A stretch of DNA of 64,000 nucleotides from Polaribacter sargassicola (lineage in GTDB: Bacteria; Bacteroidota; Bacteroidia; Flavobacteriales; Flavobacteriaceae). Below are positions 46,598 to 55,073 of this stretch, piece by piece. The translations under genes and the position numbers were made by a program. The DNA lies in NCBI RefSeq assembly GCF_021991835.1, contig NZ_JAHDAU010000009.1, positions 58,702 through 122,701 on the forward strand, written 5' to 3'. Below the pieces are notes generated by a model, which had not been told where the DNA came from, made no database searches, and saw nothing but the letters and a program-made list of their open reading frames with translations. The stretch's first letter is position 1; each line of letters starts with the position of its first letter.

Positions 46598-47896
46598 TTA
46601 CATCAAATCAAATGTTCTAGGTAACCATAAAGTTAATTCCGGAAAGTAAGTAATTAACAGCAAGACGCCTATCATCATTAAAAACAAAGGCAGTAATGGT
46701 TTAATTACTTGTTGTATTTTTAATTCTGCCACACTACACCCAACAAAAAGCACAGAGCCCACAGGTGGTGTACAAAGACCAATACATAAATTCATAATCA
46801 TTATAATTCCAAAATGTATCGGGTTCATTCCTAACTCCGTTACAATAGGTAAAAAAATCGGTGTAAAAATCAATACTGCCGGAGTAATGTCCATAAATAC
46901 ACCTACAAACAATAAAATTAAATTGATAATGATTAAAATAACTATTGGATTGTCACTAATTGCCAATAAAGTATTGCTAATTTCTTGCGGTATGTTTTCA
47001 TAACTCATTACCCAAGACATGGCGATAGAAGTGGCTATTAAAAACAATACAATAGCAGATGTTTTAATGGTTTCTATCAATATTGGCGAAAGATCTTTTA
47101 CCCTTATTTCTTTATACACAAAACCCAAAACCAAGGTATATACTACGGCAATGGCAGAGGCTTCTGTAGCGGTAAAAATTCCGGCTACAATCCCACCAAT
47201 CACTACTACCAATAACATTAAACTCGGAAAAGCAGCTACAAATCGTTTTATAAATTCTTTAAAAGAAACCAATTTATCTGTTGGGTATTTTTTAATGATC
47301 GAGTATATCAGCGCAATTATCATTAACGCTAACCCCATTAATAAACCTGGTACATATCCAGCAATAAACAAAGCGGCGATAGACACACCTCCACTTGCCA
47401 AAGAATATACAATTAACACATTGCTTGGCGGAATAATTAATCCGGTAGTAGCACTGGTAATGTTTACGGCCGCACTAAACGATTTGTCGTATCCATCTTT
47501 TTCCATCATCGGATTCATAAAACCACCAATGGCAGAGGCTGCTGCTACGGCAGAACCAGAAATGGCTCCGAACAACATGCAAGAAATAATGTTTACAAAG
47601 GCCAAACCACCTGGTAGTGGCCCTACAATTGCTTTTGCAAAATTAATCAACCGTACCGCAATACCTCCTCGATTCATTATTTGTCCTGCTAAAATAAAAA
47701 AGGGAATTGCAGAAAGCGTAAAACTATCTAAAGAAGTGGCCATTCTTTGTGCCAAAGTAGTTACCGTTGGTAAAAATGGCATTGCACTTAATAAGGTTAA
47801 TAAAGCGGCTAAACCCACCGCATAAGCTATGGGTACCCTTAAAGATAAAAAAATTAAAAAGCTAGTTACTAAAATTAATACTTCTACTAAATTCAT
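46598..47896 (-). CDS. dctM: TRAP transporter large permease (DctM-like)
   Basis: This 432-residue inner-membrane protein has about 12 hydrophobic segments. DctM motifs are FFILAGQIMNRGGIAVRLINFA, GAISGSAVAAASAIGG, PMMEKDGYDKSFSAAVNITSATTGLIIPPSN and LCIGLCTPPVGSVLFVG. It is the ion-coupled transport subunit. The gene is last in dctP-dctQ-dctM, with 5 bp after dctQ. The substrate is set by DctP. A weak hairpin at 46544-46559 may end the unit. Confidence 0.95.
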   Translation of the reverse strand: MNLVEVLILVTSFLIFLSLRVPIAYAVGLAALLTLLSAMPFLPTVTTLAQRMATSLDSFTLSAIPFFILAGQIMNRGGIAVRLINFAKAIVGPLPGGLAFVNIISCMLFGAISGSAVAAASAIGGFMNPMMEKDGYDKSFSAAVNITSATTGLIIPPSNVLIVYSLASGGVSIAALFIAGYVPGLLMGLALMIIALIYSIIKKYPTDKLVSFKEFIKRFVAAFPSLMLLVVVIGGIVAGIFTATEASAIAVVYTLVLGFVYKEIRVKDLSPILIETIKTSAIVLFLIATSIAMSWVMSYENIPQEISNTLLAISDNPIVILIIINLILLFVGVFMDITPAVLIFTPIFLPIVTELGMNPIHFGIIMIMNLCIGLCTPPVGSVLFVGCSVAELKIQQVIKPLLPLFLMMIGVLLLITYFPELTLWLPRTFDLM

Positions 47897-47901
47897 CTCT
47901 T

Positions 47902-48372
47902 TTATGCTTTATGTGCGTTTTTTTTTAAAATTAATGTGTCTATGGTATAATAGCAAATTAAGCTACCAGAAATAGGTACTACCAAATAAACAAGTCCTAA
48001 CGGAATTTCTAAGGTAGCAGAGGTTTGGCCGAATAGAAAACTCAATTGGCACAATCTGATTCCTCCTATCACCATTACAATAAAAGCAAACACAAACGTA
48101 GATAGGTAAACAATACCATCAAACAAACCTTGTTTTTTATTTACAATGTGCTCTGGTATTAAATCGATGGCTAGGTGTAAATGCTTCCCTGTAGCATACG
48201 CAGCCCCTAGTAAGCCTATCCAGATTAAAGAAAAACTAGAAATTTCATCTGTAATGGTACTCGGCGATTTTAAGACAAATCTAGAAAACACTTGCCAAAC
48301 CACACTAAGTAACATCACTGCTAAAATAAGCAGCATCAACTTTTCTAATAGGGTATCTATTTTTGCTCTCAT
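47902..48372 (-). CDS. dctQ: TRAP transporter small permease (DctQ-like)
   Basis: This 156-residue protein has four membrane helices. The DctQ pattern is clear: an N-terminal helix with LSVVWQVFSRFVLKSPSTITDEISSFSLIW (in part), then WIGLLGAAYATGKHLHLAIDLIPEH and GLVYLVVPISGSLICYYTIDTL. It overlaps dctP by 4 bp (ATGA), so the genes are translationally coupled. Confidence 0.93.
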   Translation of the reverse strand: MRAKIDTLLEKLMLLILAVMLLSVVWQVFSRFVLKSPSTITDEISSFSLIWIGLLGAAYATGKHLHLAIDLIPEHIVNKKQGLFDGIVYLSTFVFAFIVMVIGGIRLCQLSFLFGQTSATLEIPLGLVYLVVPISGSLICYYTIDTLILKKNAHKA

Positions 48373-49358
48373 TCGTGTAAATTTTTTATTGCGTTGATCA
48401 ATCGATTCATTTCTTCATCTTCTTTAAACAGCTCTAATATTCCTTGTGTTTGTGCTTCAAATGCTTTTTTATCTGGATAATAGACCTCAACTCCCGCATT
48501 TTTTACAGCTTCTAAAGAAGCCTTTTCAGATTCGGCCCATAATTGTCTTTGTACCTTTGTACTTTCTGCTACTGCTTTTTTTAACCAGCCTCTTTCCTCT
48601 TCATTCAAACGACTCCAAGTATCTTTACCTATTAATAAAACATCGGGGATGGAAGTATGCTCATCTAAAGAAAAATACTTACAAACTTCGTAGTGTTTAG
48701 AAGAATAAAAACTTGGAGGATTATTTTCTGCACCGTCTACCACTCCTTGTTGCAAAGCGGTGTACAATTCTCCCCAAGAAATAGGAGTAGGCGATCCTCC
48801 CAAATCATTGACCATGGCAATGGCCATATTGCTTTTTTGTACTCTTATTTTTTTCCCTTTTAAATCTAAAGGTGTTTTTACAGGGTTTTCTTTCATGTAA
48901 AAACTTCTACTTCCTGCATCGTAAAAAGTAAGCCCCCTTAATCTAAATTTTTCTCCTTTTAACAACAGTTCTTCTCCAATACTACTGTCAAAAACATTAA
49001 AAAAATGTGCTTTGTCTCTAAACATATAAGGCACACTAAACACTTTGTATTCTGGAATAAAATTTTCTAAAACCGCCGCAGATACTTTGGTAATGTCTAA
49101 ACTACCTATCTGTAACAACTCTAAACATTCTCTTTCTCCTCCTAATTGACTACTCGGATAAATAGTTACAAGCAGTTGCCCATTGGAGTGTTCTTTTAAT
49201 TTTTCGCCCAAAATAACCATGGCTTTGTGCACCGGATGTTGGGTATCTAAAGCGTGGGCCAACTTTAAAACTTTTACTGTTTTCTCTGTCTTACATCCTA
49301 TTAAAAAAAAGAAAGTGAGTATCAGGAAACTGGTAAAAAAAGGACTCTTTTTAATCAT
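48369..49358 (-). CDS. dctP: TRAP substrate-binding lipoprotein (DctP-like, probable uronate)
   Basis: This 329-residue binding protein is anchored as a lipoprotein (FFFLIGC, Cys22). DctP motifs are LKLAHALDTQHPVHKAM, IYPSSQLGGERECLELLQIGSLDI, the ligand-contacting region KKIRVQKSNMAIAMVNDLGG, and PISWGELYTALQQGVVDGAENN with PPSFYSSKHYEVCKYFSLDEH. Arg in IRVQ pairs with a carboxylate in this family. The AENNPPSF/HYEVCKYFSLDEHT combination resembles hexuronate-binding members, which would fit uronates from the PUL. That is inference, and other organic acids are possible. The unit lacks the PUL operator. Confidence 0.92.
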   Translation of the reverse strand: MIKKSPFFTSFLILTFFFLIGCKTEKTVKVLKLAHALDTQHPVHKAMVILGEKLKEHSNGQLLVTIYPSSQLGGERECLELLQIGSLDITKVSAAVLENFIPEYKVFSVPYMFRDKAHFFNVFDSSIGEELLLKGEKFRLRGLTFYDAGSRSFYMKENPVKTPLDLKGKKIRVQKSNMAIAMVNDLGGSPTPISWGELYTALQQGVVDGAENNPPSFYSSKHYEVCKYFSLDEHTSIPDVLLIGKDTWSRLNEEERGWLKKAVAESTKVQRQLWAESEKASLEAVKNAGVEVYYPDKKAFEAQTQGILELFKEDEEMNRLINAIKNLHE

Positions 49359-49380
49359 TTTGTACAGATTTATATTTCTT

Positions 49381-49396
49381 GATTCTTTAAAGAATC
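49381..49396. promoter_or_regulatory. Palindromic candidate operator of the TRAP operon
   Basis: GATTCTTTAAAGAATC is a perfect 16-bp palindrome 22 nt upstream of the dctP start codon. The position suits a repressor site (for example GntR- or LacI-type). No regulator gene lies nearby and no second copy was noticed. Confidence 0.45.
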
Positions 49397-49651
49397 GATC
49401 ATTGTAACGTAGGTTATATACTATTACTACTACGTGCTTTAGAAATGTAAATCTAGAAAATCATTGCAGGTTTGTTATATAAAATAATATCCATTGTGTA
49501 TCACATAATCCCCATTTTAAGGTTTTTTCACTATAAAAATGATTCCTCTTAAAAAGGCTGAAAACAATGGATTCTTTTTAAACAATTATCAAGTCTTTAA
49601 ATGCTTAAAAAGGCGTAAAGAAAACGTTCTGTAAAAATAATCTGCATAAAA

Positions 49652-49678
49652 AAACCCTGTTTCTATCAAACAGGGTTT
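49652..49678 (-). terminator. Terminator of the exopolysaccharide cluster
   Basis: A perfect 11-bp stem (AAACCCTGTTT/AAACAGGGTTT) with a 5-nt loop is followed on the minus strand by a run of T residues (about 49654-49648). It lies just past the stop of the Wzc-like gene. Confidence 0.9.
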
Positions 49679-49705
49679 CTTTAAAATATATTATAAAGTA
49701 TTTTA

Positions 49706-52030
49706 TTACGATTCTCCTTGGCCGTAACCATAACCGTAACCATAACCATAACCATAACCGTAGCCTCTCTCTACATCTACATCATTTAAGATGATAGACA
49801 TGTTTGGCAAACGTTTGTCTTGATACAATTTGGCCGGTATTTCTAACAAGCGTTTGTCAGAATAATTGGCTCTTACGGTATAAATAAATAAGTCTGCATT
49901 TTTACCAATTACCATTGTATCCGTCACTAATTTTATAGGAGCTGTATCAACTATTACAACATCATAATGCTCTTTCCCATAGGCTAAGATTTCTTCAAAA
50001 CGCCCATTGCTTAACAATTCCGATGGGTTTGGAGCAATGATTCCAGAATGCAGTACATCAAATCTTAAATCGTCTAAAGGCTCTATCAATTCTGAGACTT
50101 TTATAGAACTGTCTGTTAGGTAATGCGTAATTCCTTTACCAAGTTTTTTACCTAAATAATCTTCTAAACGTGGTTTTCTAATGTCTGCTCCTATTAACAA
50201 TACTTTTTTATTAGAAAGTGCCAATACAGAGGCCATATTTACCGCAATAAAAGTCTTACCTTCTCCTGGTAAGGTAGAAGTTACAAAAATAGTTTTTCCT
50301 TTTGTTTTATTCCCGGAAAGCATAAAATCTAAATTGGTACGCAACATTCTAAAAGATTCTGCAATACCGCTTCTGTCATCTTTGTTTACCACCACTTTTT
50401 TACTATCACTAGCCCTTGGTATCTCCCCTAAAAATGGTGCTTTTACCACCGCTTCTACTTCTTTTACATTCTGTACCTTATTGTCTAATAAAAATATCAG
50501 ATAAATAATTCCAAAAGGTATTGCCAACCCTAATACAAAAGCTACAATATAAACTAATTTACGTTTTGGGCTCACAGGTAGATCTCCTGCTTGTGCGGTA
50601 TCAATCAATTTGGCATTGGCTACATTTAAAGACATTGAAATGGCATTTTCTTCTCTTTTTTGCAATAAATACAAATACAAGGTTTCTATAATTTCTTGCT
50701 GTCTTTGTATGTCTCTAAACTGTCTTTCTTGTTTGGGTACAGAAGTCATTTTAGTATTCGCTATTTGCTCAGCTTTTTTGGCATCATTTAGAGAAATTTC
50801 TAAAGAAGATTTTAAATTGACCAACCCTTGGTATATGCTCGCACGTAATTGTGTAATTTGAGAATTTAAATTTTGTACTACTGGGTTTTTATCACTGGAC
50901 CCTTTTAAAATTCGGTTGCGTTCTAAAATCAATTCGTTGTATTGGGTACTATTGGCACTCACAGATCCATCATTTAACCCCAAATTAGAAGGAATTAAAT
51001 TGTCTTTATTTTCCGTAATATAATCCATTACATAATCCGTCAAACGCAATTGGGTATTGATTGATACAATTTTCTTTTCCAGCTCGGCATTGTTATTTAA
51101 TGCCAAAGAAGCTACCGAAGAAATATCCGTTAAACTGTTGGTTGCCTTAAAATCTTCTACCCCCTTATCTACATCCGATAAATCTTTTTCAATCACTGCC
51201 AAACGCTCATTGATAAAATTTTTGGTATTGTTTCCTACCATGTTTTTATCAGCTACTGCATTTTCATTGTATTGTACCACCAATCTATTTAAAATGGCTT
51301 TTGCTTTTTCCCTATTTTCCGCAGTCAAACTCAATTCTACAATACTGGACTTGTCATATTTTATACTAACTCCCAATCCACTTCTTAAATTACTAACCAC
51401 CTTTTTTATAGGTGTTATCTTAACTTTTATTCCCTCTTCTTTGTGTAGTAAAGTTTCATCTCTGGGAGTAATGGTAATATCTCCAAACTCCGTACTGATA
51501 TTTTCTCCAAAAACATGTGTTGAAACAACACTTTCTCCTAATGTCATTTGAAATTGCGCAGATGATATCGGAACAATCGTAAAAGTTTCATCTAAATCTA
51601 ATACTGTTTCTTTTTCTGCGAACACCACCTTATAAGGTGGTTGCTCATCATAAATCTCTACATCTCTAACATTGCCTTCTTTGTAAAATGTGATATTGAT
51701 GCCTAAATCTTTTACTACCGTTTCCATTAGAGAATACGATTTTAAAATCCCGATTTCATTTTCTATGGATTTTTTATCATTTCCCATCATAGCTAAATCT
51801 TCAAAAGCTGTCAATTCATTAGACAGACCTCCACTATCTTCATCGTCTATTAAAATAGTAGTCGCTACTTGATATTGATTGGGTGTATAGCGTAAATATA
51901 AAAAGGCTATAATAATTGCTATTACTATAGTTACCACAAACCATTTCCAATAATACAAATATTTTTCTAATATAGCCCTTATGTTGATTGTTTCGTCTTC
52001 TTCAAAGACATTGTTAAATTCTTGTTGCAT
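49706..52030 (-). CDS. Wzc-like polysaccharide co-polymerase and tyrosine autokinase
   Basis: This 774-residue inner-membrane protein controls chain length and export. It has an N-terminal Wzz domain with a membrane helix (about residues 30-50, WFVVTIVIAIIIAFLY), a coiled-coil periplasmic region (about 260-430), the GNVR-like segment VPKQERQFRDIQRQQ, a second helix (about 505-525) and a C-terminal BY-kinase. The kinase has Walker A TLPGEGKTF (about 590), Walker A-prime VLLIGADIRKPR and Walker B YDVVIVDTAPI. The C-terminus ends in GY repeated seven times before GQGES, a tyrosine cluster that is the likely autophosphorylation site. The tail is encoded by hexanucleotide repeats (49724-49765). 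It follows the Wza-like gene and is the last gene of the cluster. Confidence 0.95.
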   Translation of the reverse strand: MQQEFNNVFEEDETINIRAILEKYLYYWKWFVVTIVIAIIIAFLYLRYTPNQYQVATTILIDDEDSGGLSNELTAFEDLAMMGNDKKSIENEIGILKSYSLMETVVKDLGINITFYKEGNVRDVEIYDEQPPYKVVFAEKETVLDLDETFTIVPISSAQFQMTLGESVVSTHVFGENISTEFGDITITPRDETLLHKEEGIKVKITPIKKVVSNLRSGLGVSIKYDKSSIVELSLTAENREKAKAILNRLVVQYNENAVADKNMVGNNTKNFINERLAVIEKDLSDVDKGVEDFKATNSLTDISSVASLALNNNAELEKKIVSINTQLRLTDYVMDYITENKDNLIPSNLGLNDGSVSANSTQYNELILERNRILKGSSDKNPVVQNLNSQITQLRASIYQGLVNLKSSLEISLNDAKKAEQIANTKMTSVPKQERQFRDIQRQQEIIETLYLYLLQKREENAISMSLNVANAKLIDTAQAGDLPVSPKRKLVYIVAFVLGLAIPFGIIYLIFLLDNKVQNVKEVEAVVKAPFLGEIPRASDSKKVVVNKDDRSGIAESFRMLRTNLDFMLSGNKTKGKTIFVTSTLPGEGKTFIAVNMASVLALSNKKVLLIGADIRKPRLEDYLGKKLGKGITHYLTDSSIKVSELIEPLDDLRFDVLHSGIIAPNPSELLSNGRFEEILAYGKEHYDVVIVDTAPIKLVTDTMVIGKNADLFIYTVRANYSDKRLLEIPAKLYQDKRLPNMSIILNDVDVERGYGYGYGYGYGYGYGQGES
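49724..49765 (-). repeat. Hexanucleotide tract encoding the (GY)7 kinase tail
   Basis: Seven 6-bp units (GTAACC, ATAACC and one GTAGCC on the plus strand) code for seven Gly-Tyr pairs. Because the unit is in frame, slippage would change the number of tyrosines without breaking the protein. Confidence 0.9.
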
Positions 52031-52047
52031 AGTTTAGAAATCTTTTT

Positions 52048-52806
52048 TTAAAATAAAATGGCAATGATGGATAATAAAGATGATATCGCTGAAAATATAA
52101 CACTCGTATTGGCTCCTACTACCGATGAGTTGATTTGTGCCTTGTTGGGCTCTACATAAATGACATCATTTTGTGCTAAATAAAAATAAGGCGCATTGAA
52201 TAATTCTCGATTTGTTAAATCAATTGGTATTAATGTACGTTTTCCATTTATTTCTCTAACTAAGGTAATGTTTTTTCGATTTCCCTTGATGGTCAAATCT
52301 CCAGCCAAACCAATAGCCTCTAGTACCGTAATTCTTTGATTAGGTATGGTAAATGCCCCAGGTTTATTTACTTCACCAAGTACCGTAACCTTAAAATTAG
52401 TGGTTCTTATAGTTACAATCGGATCCGAAAGATATTCTTTTAATTTATCAATTAGATAGACACTCAATTGATTATTGGTCATCCCTTCTACTTTTAAGCT
52501 CCCCAGAATTGGAAAGTTAATTTCTCCTTTGGCATTCACCAAATAAGGCAAAGGCTCTATATTAGCTAGAGAGTTTCCCATCACAGGTGTTTCATAAATA
52601 TTAAAAGGCAATACAGCCTCAGAATTAGTTGCAGATACATTGATGGTAAGCATGTCATCTTTTTGTATGGTTGTCTCATACTCCTGTAAAACCGCATCAA
52701 CTTGTAAACTTTCTTTATCCCCAAAATACACCATTTTTTGCTTGGATACACAAGAGGTCATTAATAAAGTTATCAATACAATCCAACTGATCTGTAAATT
52801 CTTCAT
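52048..52806 (-). CDS. Wza-like polysaccharide export lipoprotein
   Basis: This outer-membrane export protein of about 252 residues has a poly-export domain. The start at 52806 is chosen because it gives a proper lipoprotein signal (MKNLQISWIVLITLLMTSC). The longer frame from 52875 would add a Lys-rich stretch and overlap the upstream gene. Motifs are YETTIQKDDMLTINVSATN, LVNAKGEINFPILGSLKVEG, FKVTVLGEVNKPGAFTIPN with a SLBB-type repeat, and LAQNDVIYVEPNKAQ. It ends in a hydrophobic segment (about residues 232-252). It works with the Wzc-like protein encoded just downstream. Confidence 0.9.
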   Translation of the reverse strand: MKNLQISWIVLITLLMTSCVSKQKMVYFGDKESLQVDAVLQEYETTIQKDDMLTINVSATNSEAVLPFNIYETPVMGNSLANIEPLPYLVNAKGEINFPILGSLKVEGMTNNQLSVYLIDKLKEYLSDPIVTIRTTNFKVTVLGEVNKPGAFTIPNQRITVLEAIGLAGDLTIKGNRKNITLVREINGKRTLIPIDLTNRELFNAPYFYLAQNDVIYVEPNKAQINSSVVGANTSVIFSAISSLLSIIAILF

Positions 52807-52858
52807 CTTTTTTTGTTTTTTTTTGATTTTGATTATTCTTTGGTTCTTCTTCAGGACA

Positions 52859-54250
52859 TTAAAAAGCATTTTCATCTTTCTTAAAAAACATGGAAAATGC
52901 AGTATTAAAGATAATCTTTATATCCAACATAAAACTCCAGTTTTCTAAATACCAAATATCCGCTTCTGCCCTATTTGCCATATCACTCACTTCTTTAGTT
53001 TCTCCTCGGTAGCCATTTATTTGTGCCCAACCCGTTACCCCAGGTTTTGCAAAATGACGTACCATAAACTTGTCTACCAACACACGGTATTCTTCGGTAT
53101 GTTTTAACATGTGGGGTCTTGGGCCTACCAAAGACATGTTGTTAAACAGTACATTTAAAATCTGTGGCAACTCATCAATACTGGTTCTACGCATAAAGGC
53201 TCCGAAAGGTGTGACTCTTTTGTCGCCTTTAGTAGCTTGTTTTGCATCACTTTCTTCGTTGACCACCATGCTTCTAAACTTTAAACACTGAAAAGGCTCA
53301 TCATCTTTACCCGTTCTTAATTGTTTAAAAAACACTGGCCCTTTACTCGTTAACTTAATAATAATAGCAATGATCGGGAATAACCATGAAAAAATTAAAA
53401 CAACTACTCCTAGAGAAAACACAATGTCAAAAACTCTTTTGATTACTCGGTTAGACAATTTGTTTAAAGGCTCGTTTCTCAATTTCATCACAGGAATGTT
53501 CTGTATGTAATTGATGGTAAATACTTGCGATAAATATTCCGAAAACTCTGGAATAATTCTTACACGAATCATGTTATTGTCTGCGTAACGAAACAAATCA
53601 TTGATCAACTTACTCTGGGTATAAGGCAAACTGATGATGATTTCATCTACTTTGTGATCGTCTAAAAAAGCAGTCACTTCAGACAATTTTCCCTTGTAAA
53701 AATCTTTAAAATCGTCGGTAACCTTCGCATCCGTAAGTATTCCTTTTATTTGAAAACCATAACTTTTGTTCTTATATATTTTTTCTATCAGCTTGGTAAC
53801 GTTTTCATTCATCCCAATAATAACAATGCTACTGCTTCTATTCCCTTTTCGTCGGGTGCTTTTTAACCAATACATGGCTGCCATTCGCCAAGCCGTCATG
53901 CTGATTACAAAACCTAATAACACTAATAAAACAAAAGTTCTAGAAAATTCGTATTCTGTGATGATGAAAAACAAACCAGTACTGATAAAAAAGAAAACCA
54001 AAAAGGCTTTTAAGTTTTTTGTCACTACTTTGTGCATTTGTATAATTCTTGGTACATCATACAAACCTAGTTTTAAACCAATAATGGCCCACAACAAAGA
54101 CCAAGATAAAAACAACAATACAAACTCTAGTTTAAAAGAAATCAGTAAGTTGAACATTAGTAACTTTGCAATAATAAAACAGCTTAACAGTAGTACCAAA
54201 TCTACTGTTAGTAAGATCAAGGAGATTTTCTTATTTTTTGGCTTAAACAT
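52859..54250 (-). CDS. Initiating sugar-phosphate transferase (WcaJ/polyprenyl glycosylphosphotransferase family)
   Basis: This 463-residue membrane protein starts repeat-unit assembly by moving a sugar 1-phosphate to undecaprenyl phosphate. Several N-terminal helices (about residues 8-120) are followed by a Rossmann-like CoA_binding_3 region (IVIIGMNENVTKLIEKIY). The C-terminal catalytic domain has KRVFDIVFSLGVVVLIFSWLF (in part), GPVFFKQLRTGKDDEPFQCLKFRSM, RRTSIDELPQILNVL and MSLVGPRP. It lies between glycosyltransferase genes and the exporter. The sugar (glucose or galactose phosphate is typical) is not determined. Confidence 0.93.
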   Translation of the reverse strand: MFKPKNKKISLILLTVDLVLLLSCFIIAKLLMFNLLISFKLEFVLLFLSWSLLWAIIGLKLGLYDVPRIIQMHKVVTKNLKAFLVFFFISTGLFFIITEYEFSRTFVLLVLLGFVISMTAWRMAAMYWLKSTRRKGNRSSSIVIIGMNENVTKLIEKIYKNKSYGFQIKGILTDAKVTDDFKDFYKGKLSEVTAFLDDHKVDEIIISLPYTQSKLINDLFRYADNNMIRVRIIPEFSEYLSQVFTINYIQNIPVMKLRNEPLNKLSNRVIKRVFDIVFSLGVVVLIFSWLFPIIAIIIKLTSKGPVFFKQLRTGKDDEPFQCLKFRSMVVNEESDAKQATKGDKRVTPFGAFMRRTSIDELPQILNVLFNNMSLVGPRPHMLKHTEEYRVLVDKFMVRHFAKPGVTGWAQINGYRGETKEVSDMANRAEADIWYLENWSFMLDIKIIFNTAFSMFFKKDENAF

Positions 54251-54293
54251 TTTTTAAATTCTTTTTAGGGGAAATTGTAGCAATTCTTATTTT

Positions 54294-55061
54294 TTATGTT
54301 GTTTTTACGGGTACTATTTTAGGAATCAAATACTGAGGTATTTTTCTGGCAATTTTAAAAAACAACGTGACATATCCTAATAATTTGTGCTTTTTTATAA
54401 TTATGAAGTCTTCACTAGATTTTTTCTTTTGCAAACTGGCTGTGGTACTTTTACCACCCAATCGCATGGTAACTACCCAATCGTTCAAAAAGTATTTTTT
54501 TATGTTCATCTCTTTAAACCATCTTAAAGAAATGTCATAATCACTGGCTATTCTATAAGATTCATCGTACAAACCATAATCTTTAAACACTTCCTTTTTC
54601 ACATAAATGGTGGTGTGTAAAGGAATCCAACCAAAATTTAAAAAGCGTTTTTGATAGGGTTTGGCTTTGTAGATTCTTTTTACTTCTTTAATGTTGTCTC
54701 TTTCTACATACATGCCATTGGCATACAATAAATCAGCATCAGAGCTGGTAAAAGCATTGGCTATTTTTGCTACCGAAGTTGATTCATAAAATAAATCATC
54801 CGAATGCAAAATACCAATGACATCTCCTGTTGCCGCCTTTATTCCTTTATTTAAGGCATTGTACAGGCCTTTGTCTTTTTCAGAAAGGTAATACCCCAAT
54901 TGCGGTATGTAAGGGTTGATTATTTTTTGGGTACCATCCGTAGATCCACCATCAATAATAATATGCTCGATATCTTTATAGGTCTGACTTAAAACAGACT
55001 GAATACAGCTTTCTATACAATTGGCATTGTTATATACAATGGTAATAATGGATATTTTCAT
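54294..55061 (-). CDS. Family 2 glycosyltransferase
   Basis: This 255-residue GT-A enzyme has the N-terminal motif ISIITIVYNNANCIESCIQSVLSQ, then IIDGGSTDGTQKII, SEKDKGLYNALNKGIKAATGDVIGILHSDDLF (DxD-type site HSDD about residue 87) and later DYDISLRWFKEM. It resembles WcaE/colanic-acid-like transferases. It would add one sugar of the exopolysaccharide repeat unit on the cytoplasmic face. Donor and linkage are unknown. Confidence 0.9.
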   Translation of the reverse strand: MKISIITIVYNNANCIESCIQSVLSQTYKDIEHIIIDGGSTDGTQKIINPYIPQLGYYLSEKDKGLYNALNKGIKAATGDVIGILHSDDLFYESTSVAKIANAFTSSDADLLYANGMYVERDNIKEVKRIYKAKPYQKRFLNFGWIPLHTTIYVKKEVFKDYGLYDESYRIASDYDISLRWFKEMNIKKYFLNDWVVTMRLGGKSTTASLQKKKSSEDFIIIKKHKLLGYVTLFFKIARKIPQYLIPKIVPVKTT

Positions 55062-55073
55062 ATTCTACTTCTT

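Larger units (their letters stand above)
49359..49705. other. Intergenic region: TRAP promoter side and exopolysaccharide terminator
   Basis: This 347-bp gap contains a 16-bp palindrome at 49381-49396, just upstream of dctP, and the exopolysaccharide-cluster terminator at 49652-49678. Neither the PUL operator nor an ORF could be found in it. Confidence 0.65.

Noticed and set aside
47019..47825. 268-residue plus-strand ORF opposite dctM
   Set aside because: It is an antisense shadow of a conserved permease. Its composition is that of a reverse-frame translation and it shows no recognisable motif.
52807..52875. Longer N-terminus of the Wza-like protein
   Set aside because: The extra 23 residues are Lys-rich, precede a complete lipoprotein signal and overlap the upstream gene, so the ATG at 52806 is the better start.
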